From: JAIBJN01 sp963847985
GTDB taxonomy: Bacteria; Actinomycetota; Thermoleophilia; Gaiellales; Gaiellaceae
Direction: 5' to 3'
Length of the DNA stretch: 64,000 nucleotides
Assembly: GCA_963847985.1 (NCBI GenBank)
Contig: CAWKBS010000009.1
Coordinates: 124,001 to 188,000 of the forward strand
A program made the translations under genes and the position numbers. The notes under the pieces were generated by a model. That model had not been told where the DNA came from and made no database searches. It saw only the letters and a list, made by a program, of their open reading frames with translations. Below, in pieces: positions 8,049 to 15,541 of the stretch (its first letter is position 1; each line of letters starts with the position of its first letter).

Positions 8049-8446
8049 GCGACCAGGGCGAGCCGCGGCCGCTGGGACTCCGGGCGCGAGACCGTGACGA
8101 CGTCTGCGCCGCCGCGGAAGCTGCGAGGCTCCGCGAGAACCACCTCGTCCGCGCCAAGCTCGTCGGCGGCAGCAATGGCCTCGGACAGGAGATGGCCGTA
8201 GCGCCGCTCGACGATTGGGGCGACCTCGGCGGCTCGGGCCGCCCGGCAGGCACGGACGAGGTTCGTCTCGACGAGGCCCAGACGGCGCACGCGCTCGCCA
8301 TAGGCCGGTCCGGCAGCGTCGACGAACGGCTGGACGACGCCCACGAGGGCGAGGTCGCTGCCCCGGTCGCGGCACCGCTCGATGGCAGTTCGAACGACGG
8401 CAGCCGAGTGCGGCGTGTGGTCGACGACGCAAACCACCCTGGACAT
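8045..8446 (-). CDS. Universal stress protein (UspA)-like protein
   Basis: A 133-residue single Usp domain: VVCVVDHTPHSAAVVRTAI at the N-terminus, a central ALVGVVQPF strand and a C-terminal LGADEVVLAEP. Members sense stress or bind nucleotides. The usual ATP-binding G-2x-G-9x-G(S/T) signature is not clear, so this may be a non-ATP-binding Usp. The ATG at 8446 gives a complete first strand. The gene converges on hemQ with a 4-base overlap of the ends and diverges from the KaiC-like/HTH/cupin gene, sharing a 78-base promoter interval that contains an A/T-rich TTATAAAG. Confidence 0.75.
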   Translation of the reverse strand: MSRVVCVVDHTPHSAAVVRTAIERCRDRGSDLALVGVVQPFVDAAGPAYGERVRRLGLVETNLVRACRAARAAEVAPIVERRYGHLLSEAIAAADELGADEVVLAEPRSFRGGADVVTVSRPESQRPRLALVA

Positions 8447-8524
8447 GGTCCGCCTTATAAAGCAATCCGCTACTCGCACGCTAGTATCGAGAAGCCACGC
8501 TTCATTCGATGCGACAGAAGGCAC

Positions 8525-9718
8525 ATGGATTCCGGCGACGGTGAAGCCACGGTCCGAGGCTCGCCGACGGCCACCAGCGGCCTGGACGAGCTGGATGCCG
8601 CCCTGGGCGGGCTCTTCTGGGGTGACAACGTCGTCTGGGAGGCCGAGGACGCCGACGCGTCTTACCCGTTCTTCGCCGCCGTGGCGGCGAGCCGGGCGCA
8701 GTACGACTTCGCCGCGTACGTGACCCTGACGCGGTCGCCGGCCGAGATCGAGGCCGCCTACCCGGGCCTCGACGTCATCGACGCCCGCCCGGCGGGATCG
8801 CTCGGGCAGCCCGGCGCGCTGATCGAGGCGGTGCGGCAGGCTTGCGCGAGCGGGCGGCGCGACCTGGTCCTCTTCGACGACCTCGAAGCGATGAGCGACC
8901 GCTGGGGCGCGGAAACGGCCCGCCGCTTCTTCACGCTCAGCTGCCCGCTTCTGCTCGAGCTCGGCGCCGTCGCGTACTGGTCGCTCGCGCCGACCGCGCT
9001 CTCCCAGGCCATGCGCCGGGAAATCGAAGGGGTGACCCAGTGCGTGGTCGTCCTCCAGAATGGGCGCCTGCGCATCAAGAAGGCCGAGGGCCGGCCGCCG
9101 GGGATCGAGGGCAGCGTCTTCCGCTATCACCTCGAGGACGGCACGCCGGTGCTCGCCGCGGCTCCGGCGGCCGCCCGGCTCGGCACCGCCCTTCGCGCCG
9201 TCCGCACCGCGCGCGGCCTCTCCCAGAGCGACCTCGCACGCATGGCCGGCGTCTCCCCGAGCGCGATCTCGCAAGCCGAGCGCGGCCAGCGGGGGCTCTC
9301 CCTCGACACGCTGCTCGACCTCAGCGACCAGCTCAACGTCAGCCTGGACGAGCTGCTCCGCGGCGACGCCGCCCCCGGCTACCGGCTCGTGCGCCGCGAT
9401 CACCCGCACACGCGCGGGGACGGCGGGCCCCACCCCCTGCTCGACGATCCGCAGGCCGGCCTCCGCGCCTACGTCCTTCGGCTGGCGCCCGGGGAGTCCG
9501 CCGTGCCCGGGCTCGTCCACAAGGGCGTCGAGCTCGTCACGGTCGCCAGCGGGCTCGTCCAGGTGCAGCTCACCGGCGGCCAACCGGTCCTGCGAAGCGG
9601 CGAGGCGCTCATCGCCGAGTCGAGCCGTGTCGAGGGCTGGCGGAACCTCGCCGACCGCGAGGCGCTCGTCTTCTGGATCCTCAGGGACCCGGCCCGCCGA
9701 GCCGACGAGACGGCCTGA
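8525..9718 (+). CDS. Degenerate KaiC/RecA-like domain fused to XRE HTH and cupin
   Basis: A 397-residue three-domain protein. Residues ~15-200 look like a KaiC/RecA fold: TSGLDELDAALGG, then GDNVVWEAEDAD where a Walker A loop would be, and a Walker B-like DLVLFDDLEAM. The P-loop GxxxxGKT is missing, so ATP hydrolysis is doubtful. Residues ~220-280 are an XRE/Cro helix-turn-helix (LGTALRAVRTARGLSQSDLARMAG, split by the recognition helix SAISQAERG). Residues ~300-390 form a cupin sensor (LAPGESAVPGLVHKGVE...). The HTH-cupin part resembles SutR/PuuR-type regulators. The added N-terminal domain suggests a regulator sensing something beyond a small ligand. It is divergent from usp. Confidence 0.8.
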   Translation: MDSGDGEATVRGSPTATSGLDELDAALGGLFWGDNVVWEAEDADASYPFFAAVAASRAQYDFAAYVTLTRSPAEIEAAYPGLDVIDARPAGSLGQPGALIEAVRQACASGRRDLVLFDDLEAMSDRWGAETARRFFTLSCPLLLELGAVAYWSLAPTALSQAMRREIEGVTQCVVVLQNGRLRIKKAEGRPPGIEGSVFRYHLEDGTPVLAAAPAAARLGTALRAVRTARGLSQSDLARMAGVSPSAISQAERGQRGLSLDTLLDLSDQLNVSLDELLRGDAAPGYRLVRRDHPHTRGDGGPHPLLDDPQAGLRAYVLRLAPGESAVPGLVHKGVELVTVASGLVQVQLTGGQPVLRSGEALIAESSRVEGWRNLADREALVFWILRDPARRADETA

Positions 9719-9727
9719 GCTTCGGCG

Positions 9728-9905
9728 TCCACTCCGGCCACGTCCGGGGACAGGCCCCGGACGTGGCTGCGCGGGACACCCATGTGGACGCCGCCCACGA
9801 GCCGGCCTGGGTTGGGACCCCGATCCACGAAGAGCCTCCACAGGGGCCTGTGGGTAGGCACCTGTCCACTCCGGTCACGTCCGGGGACAGGCCCCGGACG
9901 TGGCT
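9728..9905. repeat. Pair of direct 41-bp palindromic (REP/BIME-like) repeats
   Basis: Two near-identical units, 9728-9768 and 9865-9905 (one mismatch), each contain a perfect long palindrome: CCACGTCCGGGG, loop ACA, then its complement. The 96 bases between them include another palindrome, CCACAGGGGCCTGTGG (9838-9853), and a CACCTGTCC remnant. The pair sits between the end of the HTH-cupin gene and the end of the anti-sigma gene, so it separates convergent genes. The arrangement resembles paired REP elements that RAYT transposases mobilise. No RAYT gene occurs in the window. It may also act as a bidirectional terminator. Confidence 0.85.
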
Positions 9906-9908
9906 CCG

Positions 9909-10118
9909 TCAGCCGGCGGCGAGCTCGCGGAGGCTCTCGTGCTCCTCGGCGCAGGCCGGGCAGCCTTCGAGGTGCGCCCGCATTCCGGGGACCGCAGCCT
10001 CGGCGTCGACGCCGGCCAGCTCGAGCTCGACGTAGCGGTCGAGCTGGGCGAAGCACTCGTCGCAGCCGATCTCGGGGCCGGCGGGGCCGAGGAGGCGGCG
10101 GCTGAGCGGATCAGACAT
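9909..10118 (-). CDS. Small zinc-finger anti-sigma factor-like protein
   Basis: A 69-residue soluble protein with CDEC near residue 20 and HLEGCPACAEEH near residue 50. The HxxxCxxC motif is the zinc-binding anti-sigma (zf-HC2/ZAS) signature, in which zinc and the Cys pair help bind an ECF sigma factor and may sense redox state. It has no membrane segment, unlike many anti-sigma factors. The ATG at 10118 overlaps the last 8 bases of the upstream sigma gene, giving translational coupling as expected for a partner pair. Function is inferred from motif plus neighbour. Confidence 0.82.
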   Translation of the reverse strand: MSDPLSRRLLGPAGPEIGCDECFAQLDRYVELELAGVDAEAAVPGMRAHLEGCPACAEEHESLRELAAG

Positions 10119-10761
10119 CGAAGCCTCCCGTCCCCAGGGCCGAGCGCAAGCGAACCCGCGCGTCGTGGATCGTCTTGTAGAGCGCGCCGCGCGTCGTGCC
10201 GAGGCGCTCGGCGAGCACGTCGATGGGCACGTCGTCGAGGACGACCGCGAGCAGGACCCGCCGCTGGTGGGGCGTGAGCGCCTCACGGACGGCGACGACG
10301 AGCGCCTGCAGGAGCTCGCGCTGCTCCGAGCTCGCGCCGGCCGTGAGCTCGCCGCTCTCCAACAGCGGCCAGCGCTCGGGCTCGAGCGGGATCTCCCGGC
10401 CCTGCCACGCGCGCCGCCGGAGCGACACAGCGGCTTCGAGGAGCGCGAACTTGTAGGCCCACGTCGTGAACTTGCTCTCACCGCGGAAGTCGTTCAGCCG
10501 CGCGAGCACGGAGACGAGCGCATCGTCGGCGGCCTGCAAGGCGATGTCGTCGAGCTCCTCGCCGCGCAGGTGGGGCAGCGTGGGCCGGCGCCGGGAGACC
10601 TCGAAGCGGGCAGCCCGGAGGAGGAGGTCGTGGAGCCGGACAACGGCCTCCTCCCGCTGGGCGCCCGTTGCCGCGAGCTCGTCGAGCCACCGCTGGTTCT
10701 CCGCGTCGCGACCGGGGGACGTGCCCACGCGGCCGACGCTAACAGCGGGCCCAGTGGTCAC
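10111..10761 (-). CDS. ECF-type RNA polymerase sigma factor
   Basis: Sigma-70 family factor of about 216 residues. Region 2 is around DDALVSVLARLNDFRGESKF then TTWAYKFALLEAAVSLRRRA. Region 4 is LTPHQRRVLLAVVLDDVPID with the HTH LAERLGTTRGALYKTIHDAR. The GTG at 10761 overlaps the stop of the upstream 71-residue gene by the GTGA pattern. The gene is followed by the zinc-finger anti-sigma gene with an 8-base overlap. It should direct polymerase to a stress regulon. Its own promoter is not evident because the operon starts upstream. Confidence 0.9.
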   Translation of the reverse strand: MTTGPAVSVGRVGTSPGRDAENQRWLDELAATGAQREEAVVRLHDLLLRAARFEVSRRRPTLPHLRGEELDDIALQAADDALVSVLARLNDFRGESKFTTWAYKFALLEAAVSLRRRAWQGREIPLEPERWPLLESGELTAGASSEQRELLQALVVAVREALTPHQRRVLLAVVLDDVPIDVLAERLGTTRGALYKTIHDARVRLRSALGTGGFDV

Positions 10762-10973
10762 GGCGTCCCCGGATCGAGGGGCGCGAGGATGCGGGCGGCG
10801 AGCCGAGGCCGGCAGCCGCGCTCGACCAGCTCGATGAGAGCGTGGACGTCCACGCTCTCGGCTGCGAGCGCGGCTGCGAGGCTCGGCGGGAAGCCGGCCT
10901 CCGCGAGCTGGCGGCGCCGCCAAGCCGCGACGGCGGCGCGCTCTGCTCGGTCTGGTTCGAGGACGGCCCGCAC
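10758..10973 (-). CDS. Small conserved helical protein upstream of the ECF sigma gene
   Basis: A 71-residue Arg/Ala/Leu-rich protein (RAERAAVAAWRRRQLAEAGF, then LHALIELVERGC-like HALIELVERGCRPRLAARI) read from GTG 10973. The pattern of short helices ending in ALIELVERGC resembles small uncharacterised actinobacterial proteins. The longer open frame upstream is antisense to the next gene and not credible. Its stop overlaps the GTG of the sigma gene, so it is probably the first gene of a three-gene operon with sigma and anti-sigma. It has no recognised domain. Confidence 0.6.
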   Translation of the reverse strand: MRAVLEPDRAERAAVAAWRRRQLAEAGFPPSLAAALAAESVDVHALIELVERGCRPRLAARILAPLDPGTP

Positions 10974-11087
10974 CTTCAGGTTGGTGTCCGGGCGCGCCGG
11001 TTTCTTACCGGGCGCACGGAAGCGTGGTACGACGGAGGCCGCCCGCGACGCCAACGGAGCAGGGTTCCCGACAACGGAGGTGCGCAG

Positions 11088-11402
11088 ATGCCCTGGGGCG
11101 ACTGGATCAACGAGCTGCCGATGGGGTTCTTCATGGCGGTGCACATCGCCGCGTTCGCAATCGGGGCGTTCTTCGCCTGGCAGGCTCACGCCCGCGGGCT
11201 CCCGTTGCTGGCCTGGGCGTTCTCGCTCTTCGCGCTCGCCGAGATCAGCTACATGACCTACCACCTCGACTGGACCGTGTTCCTGTTCGCGCACACGATC
11301 AGCGAGGTGCTCGACCTCGCGGCGTTCGTCCTCGTCTTCGTGGCCGCGGTCGCCCGCGTCCCGCTTCCGAGACGGGTTCCGCTCGAGGCCGAGGGCGCGT
11401 GA
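11088..11402 (+). CDS. Small three- to four-helix membrane protein
   Basis: A 104-residue integral membrane protein with about three hydrophobic helices (near residues 12-33, 40-58 and 67-92) and a basic C-terminus. An ACGGAGG ribosome-binding site lies 7 bases upstream of ATG 11088. The stop overlaps the GTG of the downstream cupredoxin gene, so the two form an operon. This pairing suggests the membrane protein may work with the copper protein, for example in electron transfer or copper handling, but that is inference from position only. Confidence 0.75.
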   Translation: MPWGDWINELPMGFFMAVHIAAFAIGAFFAWQAHARGLPLLAWAFSLFALAEISYMTYHLDWTVFLFAHTISEVLDLAAFVLVFVAAVARVPLPRRVPLEAEGA

Positions 11403-11746
11403 CGCGCGTCCAAGGCTTGGCGCTTCTCGCCGCGCTCGCCGCCATGGCGGCGGGCTGCGGCGGGAGCGACCCGCTCGACTCCGAGCCGGTCGCCACCACC
11501 GGGGTCGAGCTCCCGCAGAGCTATCGCTTCGACCCGCCGGTGATAGCCGTCGAGCCGGGCGCGACCGTCACCTGGGAGAACGGCGACAACTTCACGCACA
11601 CCATCCGCTTCGACGGCGAGGACGAGACGGCCGAGCTCGAGCCGGGCGACTCGCACTCGCGCGAGTTCACCGAGGCGGGCTCGTTCCACTACGTCTGCAC
11701 CCTGCACCCGCGCGACATGGAGGGTGAGGTGCGAGTCGGTCAGTAG
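11399..11746 (+). CDS. Plastocyanin/azurin-like cupredoxin lipoprotein
   Basis: A 115-residue protein. The N-terminal signal ends in a lipobox (AAMAAGCG), so the mature protein is probably lipid-anchored outside the membrane. The cupredoxin domain has the blue-copper ligands: His in DNFTHTIRFDG, then Cys and His in HYVCTLHPRDM, with Met as the likely axial ligand. It would carry electrons or bind copper. The GTG start overlaps the previous stop (GTGA). The 3' end overlaps the convergent membrane-protein gene by 7 bases. Confidence 0.9.
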   Translation: MTRVQGLALLAALAAMAAGCGGSDPLDSEPVATTGVELPQSYRFDPPVIAVEPGATVTWENGDNFTHTIRFDGEDETAELEPGDSHSREFTEAGSFHYVCTLHPRDMEGEVRVGQ

Positions 11747-12108
11747 CCGTACGTGTGCTCGTCGCGCCACGTCCGCCACATGGCGAAGACGCCGGCGACC
11801 ACAGCGGCGATCGCGGCGATCGTGTCGAGGCCGCTGGTGGGGAACCACGGCGTGAACGACAGCCCCACCGCGGCGATCGCCAGCGCGGCGCCGCCGTAGA
11901 AGACGATCCGCGAGCGCAGCGACCACATGGCGATGCTCTCGCGGTTCCGGCGCCAGAGCACGATGAGGACGTAGGCGATCGCCACGAGGAAGAGGACCTG
12001 GAGGAACGTCAGGATCACGACCAGCCCGAAACCGAGCTGGAGGGCGGTGATCACGGCGGCGATCAGGACGAGGATCCCGAACGCGCGCATGGTCGGGCTC
12101 ACGTTCAC
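11740..12108 (-). CDS. Small integral membrane protein
   Basis: A 122-residue protein with about four hydrophobic segments (residues ~9-50 as a helical pair, ~68-90, ~95-112) and a short polar C-terminus (WRTWRDEHTYGY). GTG 12108 overlaps the stop of the upstream gene by the GTGA pattern, so it is translationally coupled to another small membrane protein. ATG codons a few residues in are alternative starts. No family is recognised with confidence. Confidence 0.65.
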   Translation of the reverse strand: MNVSPTMRAFGILVLIAAVITALQLGFGLVVILTFLQVLFLVAIAYVLIVLWRRNRESIAMWSLRSRIVFYGGAALAIAAVGLSFTPWFPTSGLDTIAAIAAVVAGVFAMWRTWRDEHTYGY

Positions 12109-12461
12109 AGGCCCGTGGTGTAGGCGCGAACGGAAAGGGCCGTGGCGACCAGCGCGGCCGCGGAGAACCAGAGGAGCCGGCGCGCGGGAACGGGCGGCGC
12201 GTACACCCAGGGCGAGAGCGCCGCGAGAAGCGCGAGGCCGCCGTAGACCGCGTGGAGCCGGTCGGGCGACGAGCTCCCGTCGGAGAGCAGGAGCAGACCG
12301 AGCCCGACCTGCGCGATCAGGAGCGCCTGCGCCAGCGCGAGCAGGTGGGCGTAGATCCTCCCGGGCGTCCGCTTGCGCCTGACGTAGACGAAGCCCCACC
12401 CGGCCGCGAGCCCGTTCGCGACGATGAGGAGAACGGCGTTGAGTGCATGCAGCTCGCGCAC
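12105..12461 (-). CDS. Small integral membrane protein, four predicted helices
   Basis: A 118-residue hydrophobic protein: helices near residues 5-25, 38-60, 68-85 and 95-112, with a basic loop RRKRTPGR after the first helix, suggesting cytoplasmic loop placement. It is the first gene of a two-gene minus-strand unit with the membrane protein ending at 11740. The topology resembles small cytochrome-b561/DoxX-like or DUF2269-type proteins, but no diagnostic residues (such as paired haem His) settle it. Confidence 0.65.
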   Translation of the reverse strand: MRELHALNAVLLIVANGLAAGWGFVYVRRKRTPGRIYAHLLALAQALLIAQVGLGLLLLSDGSSSPDRLHAVYGGLALLAALSPWVYAPPVPARRLLWFSAAALVATALSVRAYTTGL

Positions 12462-12523
12462 CGCTCGCAGCCTACAAGCCGACCTCCGGCCGATCTGCGG
12501 AAGCCGCCGGTCGGTGGCCTAAG

Positions 12524-13093
12524 ATGCAAACCGAAGCGACGGTGGAGAGCCAGGTGAGTCCCGACGTCGAACCGCCGGCCGCGGAACCTGTCGGCCGGCT
12601 GAACCCTGCGACGGTCGCCGTCCTCCTCGACATCACCTGGCGAACCGTCGACGCCGAGTCGGCCAGGCGCGAGGGCATCAACGGCAAGGCGTCGTCGCTC
12701 GCCTCCTTCGCGGCCGTCGTGCTGTCGCTGACGGCGACCCTCGGGCGCGAGTTCCTGGACCTCGAGGACACCTGGCAGCTCGTGCTCTACACGGTGAGCC
12801 TCCTCGCTCTCGTGGCGGCGCTCGCCGTCGCGGTGTGGGCGCTGCTCCCGCAGAAGCGCCAAGTGTTCGGGGCGAGCTACCTTGCGCGCTTCCCCGAGTG
12901 GTCGCAGATCTCGAAGGCACCCGAGCTGGTGCAGGGAGAGGCGATGCGGGGTCTCCTCGCCGGCCTGGAGAGCGACCGGGAGCTCAACCATCGCAACGCC
13001 CGGCGAGTGTTCATCGGGTTCGTCCTTCTGGCGGTGGGGCTCTTCGCGGTCGCGGTGGAGGCGATGATCGCGGCGATCGACGGAGCCACATGA
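12524..13093 (+). CDS. Membrane protein with cytosolic helical region (PycTM-like topology)
   Basis: A 189-residue protein. It has a soluble N-terminus, then INGKASSLASFAAVVLSLTA (a helix preceded by a polar KA motif), a second helix around residues 83-105, a cytosolic charged stretch (QGEAMRGLLAGLESDRELN) and a C-terminal helix at about 160-182. The order helix-helix-long helical loop-helix resembles the DUF5706/Pycsar effector transmembrane family, but similarity by eye is weak and no nucleotide cyclase gene is adjacent. ATG 12524 or the GTG at about 12554 could start it. It overlaps the next gene by ATGA, so the two are co-translated. Confidence 0.65.
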   Translation: MQTEATVESQVSPDVEPPAAEPVGRLNPATVAVLLDITWRTVDAESARREGINGKASSLASFAAVVLSLTATLGREFLDLEDTWQLVLYTVSLLALVAALAVAVWALLPQKRQVFGASYLARFPEWSQISKAPELVQGEAMRGLLAGLESDRELNHRNARRVFIGFVLLAVGLFAVAVEAMIAAIDGAT

Positions 13094-13377
13094 GCGGCGA
13101 CACGCCGTCCGGGGGAGACTCGCCGTTCCCGTCGCCCGACCTGGACTCGGTGCGCAGCCGGAACCCGCCGAGTCAGTCCCCGCAGACCGAGGCCCCGCCG
13201 CCCTCCGGCCCCCGTGGCAAGCGCCCTCTCGCAATCGTGGTCGTGGTCGTTCTCGTCGCCATCGGCGCCGTGTCGGCCGCAGCCGTCGCCCTCTGGGACC
13301 GAGGCGGCGAGAACCCGAGCCCTACTCCGACCACCACGCAGCCGACCACCACGGACGACGCGCAGCCGCCTCGCTAG
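13090..13377 (+). CDS. Single-pass membrane protein with Pro-rich ends
   Basis: A 95-residue protein: a Pro/Ser-rich N-terminal half, one transmembrane helix (about residues 48-68, LAIVVVVVLVAIGAVSAAAV) after a GPRGKRP stop-transfer-like basic patch, and a short Thr/Pro-rich extracellular tail. It is translationally coupled (ATGA) to the upstream membrane protein. The tail composition (PTPTTTQPTTT) suggests a cell-wall-spanning or O-glycosylated segment. The function is unknown. Confidence 0.65.
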   Translation: MSGDTPSGGDSPFPSPDLDSVRSRNPPSQSPQTEAPPPSGPRGKRPLAIVVVVVLVAIGAVSAAAVALWDRGGENPSPTPTTTQPTTTDDAQPPR

Positions 13378-13416
13378 GCTCCCGGCGACAGAGGTAGTCC
13401 CAGGGAAGGAGAGACC

Positions 13417-13872
13417 GTGGTCGAGGAAGGCAAACCGGCCCCGAGCTTCACCTTGCGCTCCGACGCGGGCGAGGACGTCTCGCTGTCCGACCTCCGCGGG
13501 CGCACCGTCGTCCTCTACTTCTACCCCCGGGACGACACCCCCGGCTGTACCAAGCAAGCCTGCGGGCTCCGGGACGTCTACGGCGAGCTGCAGGAGCGCG
13601 GCGCGACCGTGCTCGGCGTCAGCCCCGACACCGAGGCCTCCCACGTCAAGTTCCGGGAGAAGTACGGGCTCCCGTTCCCGCTCCTCGCCGACCCCGACCA
13701 CGAGGTCGCGGAGCTCTACGGCGTCTGGGTCGAGAAGAACAACTACGGCAAGAAGTCGATGGGCATCAAGCGCTCGACGTTCGTGATCGACGCCGAGGGC
13801 AACGTGACCAGCGCGATGCTGGGGGTCAGCCCCGACGGCCACGCCGACAAGGTTCTGACGGCGCTGCCCTAG
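13417..13872 (+). CDS. bcp: Bcp/PrxQ-type thiol peroxidase
   Basis: A 151-residue atypical 2-Cys peroxiredoxin that reduces hydroperoxides with thioredoxin. It shows the fold's YFYPRDDTPGCTKQACGLRD motif, with peroxidatic Cys in PGCTKQACG and the resolving Cys five residues later (CTKQAC), followed by GVSPD and FVIDAEG. The GTG at 13417 has a strong AAGGAG site 5-10 bases upstream. The stop TAG forms the first bases of the arm of repeat copy 2, giving an immediate hairpin after the gene. Confidence 0.95.
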   Translation: MVEEGKPAPSFTLRSDAGEDVSLSDLRGRTVVLYFYPRDDTPGCTKQACGLRDVYGELQERGATVLGVSPDTEASHVKFREKYGLPFPLLADPDHEVAELYGVWVEKNNYGKKSMGIKRSTFVIDAEGNVTSAMLGVSPDGHADKVLTALP

Positions 13873-14036
13873 GAGGGTTTGGCGACATTCCGCTCGTCGC
13901 CGGAGTGCGATGGTCGTTCCGAAACAAGGACGCAGGGAGCGCTCGTAGCCGGAAGCTACGGGCGTGACCGAGGACGCAGTCTTGAGGGCGAGCAGCGCGG
14001 CCCGGCGGCATAGCCGGTATTTCGCCAAACCCTCCT
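13871..14036 (+). repeat. Copy 2 of the 166-bp inverted-repeat-flanked element
   Basis: The most regular copy. The arms AGGAGGGTTTGGCGA and its exact complement lie at both ends, exactly filling the space between two convergent stop codons (bcp TAG 13870-13872; LPG-synthase-like TAG 14037-14035). Length is 166 bp, the same as copy 1. The core runs from about 13907 to 14010, in the forward orientation. The position suggests a bidirectional terminator or 3'-end structure carrying an inserted conserved core. Confidence 0.88.
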
Positions 14037-14997
14037 AAAGGACGGCGAGCGCGAGCCGCCGGCCGCCGTGCCAGAGCGCGGCGAAGGCGAGGACGGCAGC
14101 GCCGGCGAGGATGATGAGCGCCTGCGCGCCGACGGCGAAGGAGACCGCGTCCGCGGTGCCGATGCCGCTGGCGATGAGGATCGCAGCGCCCGCCCCGACC
14201 TGGGTGGCGGCACCGGCAGGAGCAATTGGGAGCGCGCCCGTAGCGGCTGCGGCGCAGAGGAACGCGATCGCGAGGGGCAGCGAGAGCCCGAAGCCGAGCG
14301 CATGGAGCAGGAGGAACAGCCCGAAGGCGCGCGTGAGCCAGGAGGCGAGCACGAGCACCCAGGCCCGCCAGGCGTCCCGCGGGGCGACCACGCGCTCGCC
14401 GAGCCAGCGCATGACGCGGAAGCGGAGCAATCGCCCGCTTGCGGTCAGGCGAGGAAGCAGAGCGATGACGACCGCGGCGCCGAACCCGGCGAAGGCGACG
14501 ACGGCAAGACCTGCCCGGACGGCGCCGCCCGCGTCGGCGGTCGCCGCGGCGGTCCCGGCCAGAGGCATGAGCGCCGCCGTGTCGACGAGGCCGAGCATGA
14601 ACAGGGAGAGGCACACCGGGCCCACACCTGCGCGCCCGTTGGTCGCCCGTCGCACGACCGCGACCCGGACGACTTCGTCGAAGCGGCCCGGCAGGGCGGC
14701 TCCGGTGACGCTGGCGGCGCCGCACGCGGCGCCGAGCGTCAATGGCTTGGGCCGCTCGTGCGGGGCGAACAACCGGTGCCAGCCGTAGGCCTTGAACGCG
14801 TAGCCGAGCAGGAAGAGACCTCCCGCGGCGGCGACGAGGCCGACGTTCGCACCGCTGAACGGCCAGCGAATGCCGGCGAAATGCCGCGCGACGAGGATCG
14901 AGACCGTGATCGCAAAGATGCCGGTGCCGACGTTCAGGACCAGTCTCCCGCGCGGGGACCGGCATGCGTCGTAGAGCCCTCTCATCATCTGTCCCAT
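14035..14997 (-). CDS. LPG-synthase transmembrane (UPF0104-like) family protein
   Basis: A protein of about 320 residues with 7-8 transmembrane helices: GTGIFAITVSILVARHF, LVAAAGGLFLLGYAFKAYGW and others. FDEVVRVAVVRR is the basic interhelical motif typical of the lysylphosphatidylglycerol synthase N-terminal membrane domain, found without the catalytic domain in many bacteria (flippase-like). ATG 14997 is preferred; the open frame upstream is antisense to the plus-strand leader and is not protein-like. The stop lies in the arm of repeat copy 2. Substrate unknown, probably lipid-linked. Confidence 0.75.
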   Translation of the reverse strand: MGQMMRGLYDACRSPRGRLVLNVGTGIFAITVSILVARHFAGIRWPFSGANVGLVAAAGGLFLLGYAFKAYGWHRLFAPHERPKPLTLGAACGAASVTGAALPGRFDEVVRVAVVRRATNGRAGVGPVCLSLFMLGLVDTAALMPLAGTAAATADAGGAVRAGLAVVAFAGFGAAVVIALLPRLTASGRLLRFRVMRWLGERVVAPRDAWRAWVLVLASWLTRAFGLFLLLHALGFGLSLPLAIAFLCAAAATGALPIAPAGAATQVGAGAAILIASGIGTADAVSFAVGAQALIILAGAAVLAFAALWHGGRRLALAVL

Positions 14998-15145
14998 CGG
15001 CAGGCTGGGGAACGGTCTCAACCCGCATACGGGGTACCGGTGGAACCCGATGAGGCGAAGACGGGGTGGACGTGGCGTTCCCCGTTCGAGGGATTGTACG
15101 GATACCGCCTGGCTCCTACGCTGCGAACCGGAAAGGAGTCGCAGC

Positions 15146-15502
15146 ATGGCCACGACCGCAAGCCATGCGGCAGAGAACGAACGGTACGAGGTGCACGAGG
15201 TCCTGGCGGGCGAGCCCGCGCTCGACCTCGGCCTCCGCTTCGAGACGCCGGACTTCAGCGACGCCGTGGACTTCGCGTTCGCCTACCTCGAACGCCGCGA
15301 CCCCGGCCGTGAGGGGGTCGTCAGCGCTCTCGAGATCGTGCGGGTGACGAGCTCGGCGCGCGAGACCGTCTGGACGTACAGCCACGCGCAGTCGCGCAGC
15401 ATCGCTCGCGACCTCGTCCGCGTCTGGGGCTTCGACCCCGGGCAGGGCTGGCGCAGCCCGTACCGCACGCCGCCGAGGCCGACGACCGCTCGCAACCACT
15501 AG
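15146..15502 (+). CDS. Conserved hypothetical protein
   Basis: A 118-residue soluble acidic protein preceded by a good AAGGAG ribosome-binding site. It contains LRFETPDFSDAVDFAFAYLE and a C-terminal SRSIARDLVRVWGFDP region. The mixed alpha/beta pattern suggests a small single domain. No motif or membrane segment is visible. It stands alone between the divergent LPG-synthase-like gene and the HTH gene. Function unknown. Confidence 0.65.
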   Translation: MATTASHAAENERYEVHEVLAGEPALDLGLRFETPDFSDAVDFAFAYLERRDPGREGVVSALEIVRVTSSARETVWTYSHAQSRSIARDLVRVWGFDPGQGWRSPYRTPPRPTTARNH

Positions 15503-15541
15503 ACGCTCGAACCCCTCCTGGGCTACCCTGGATGGGCCTTC

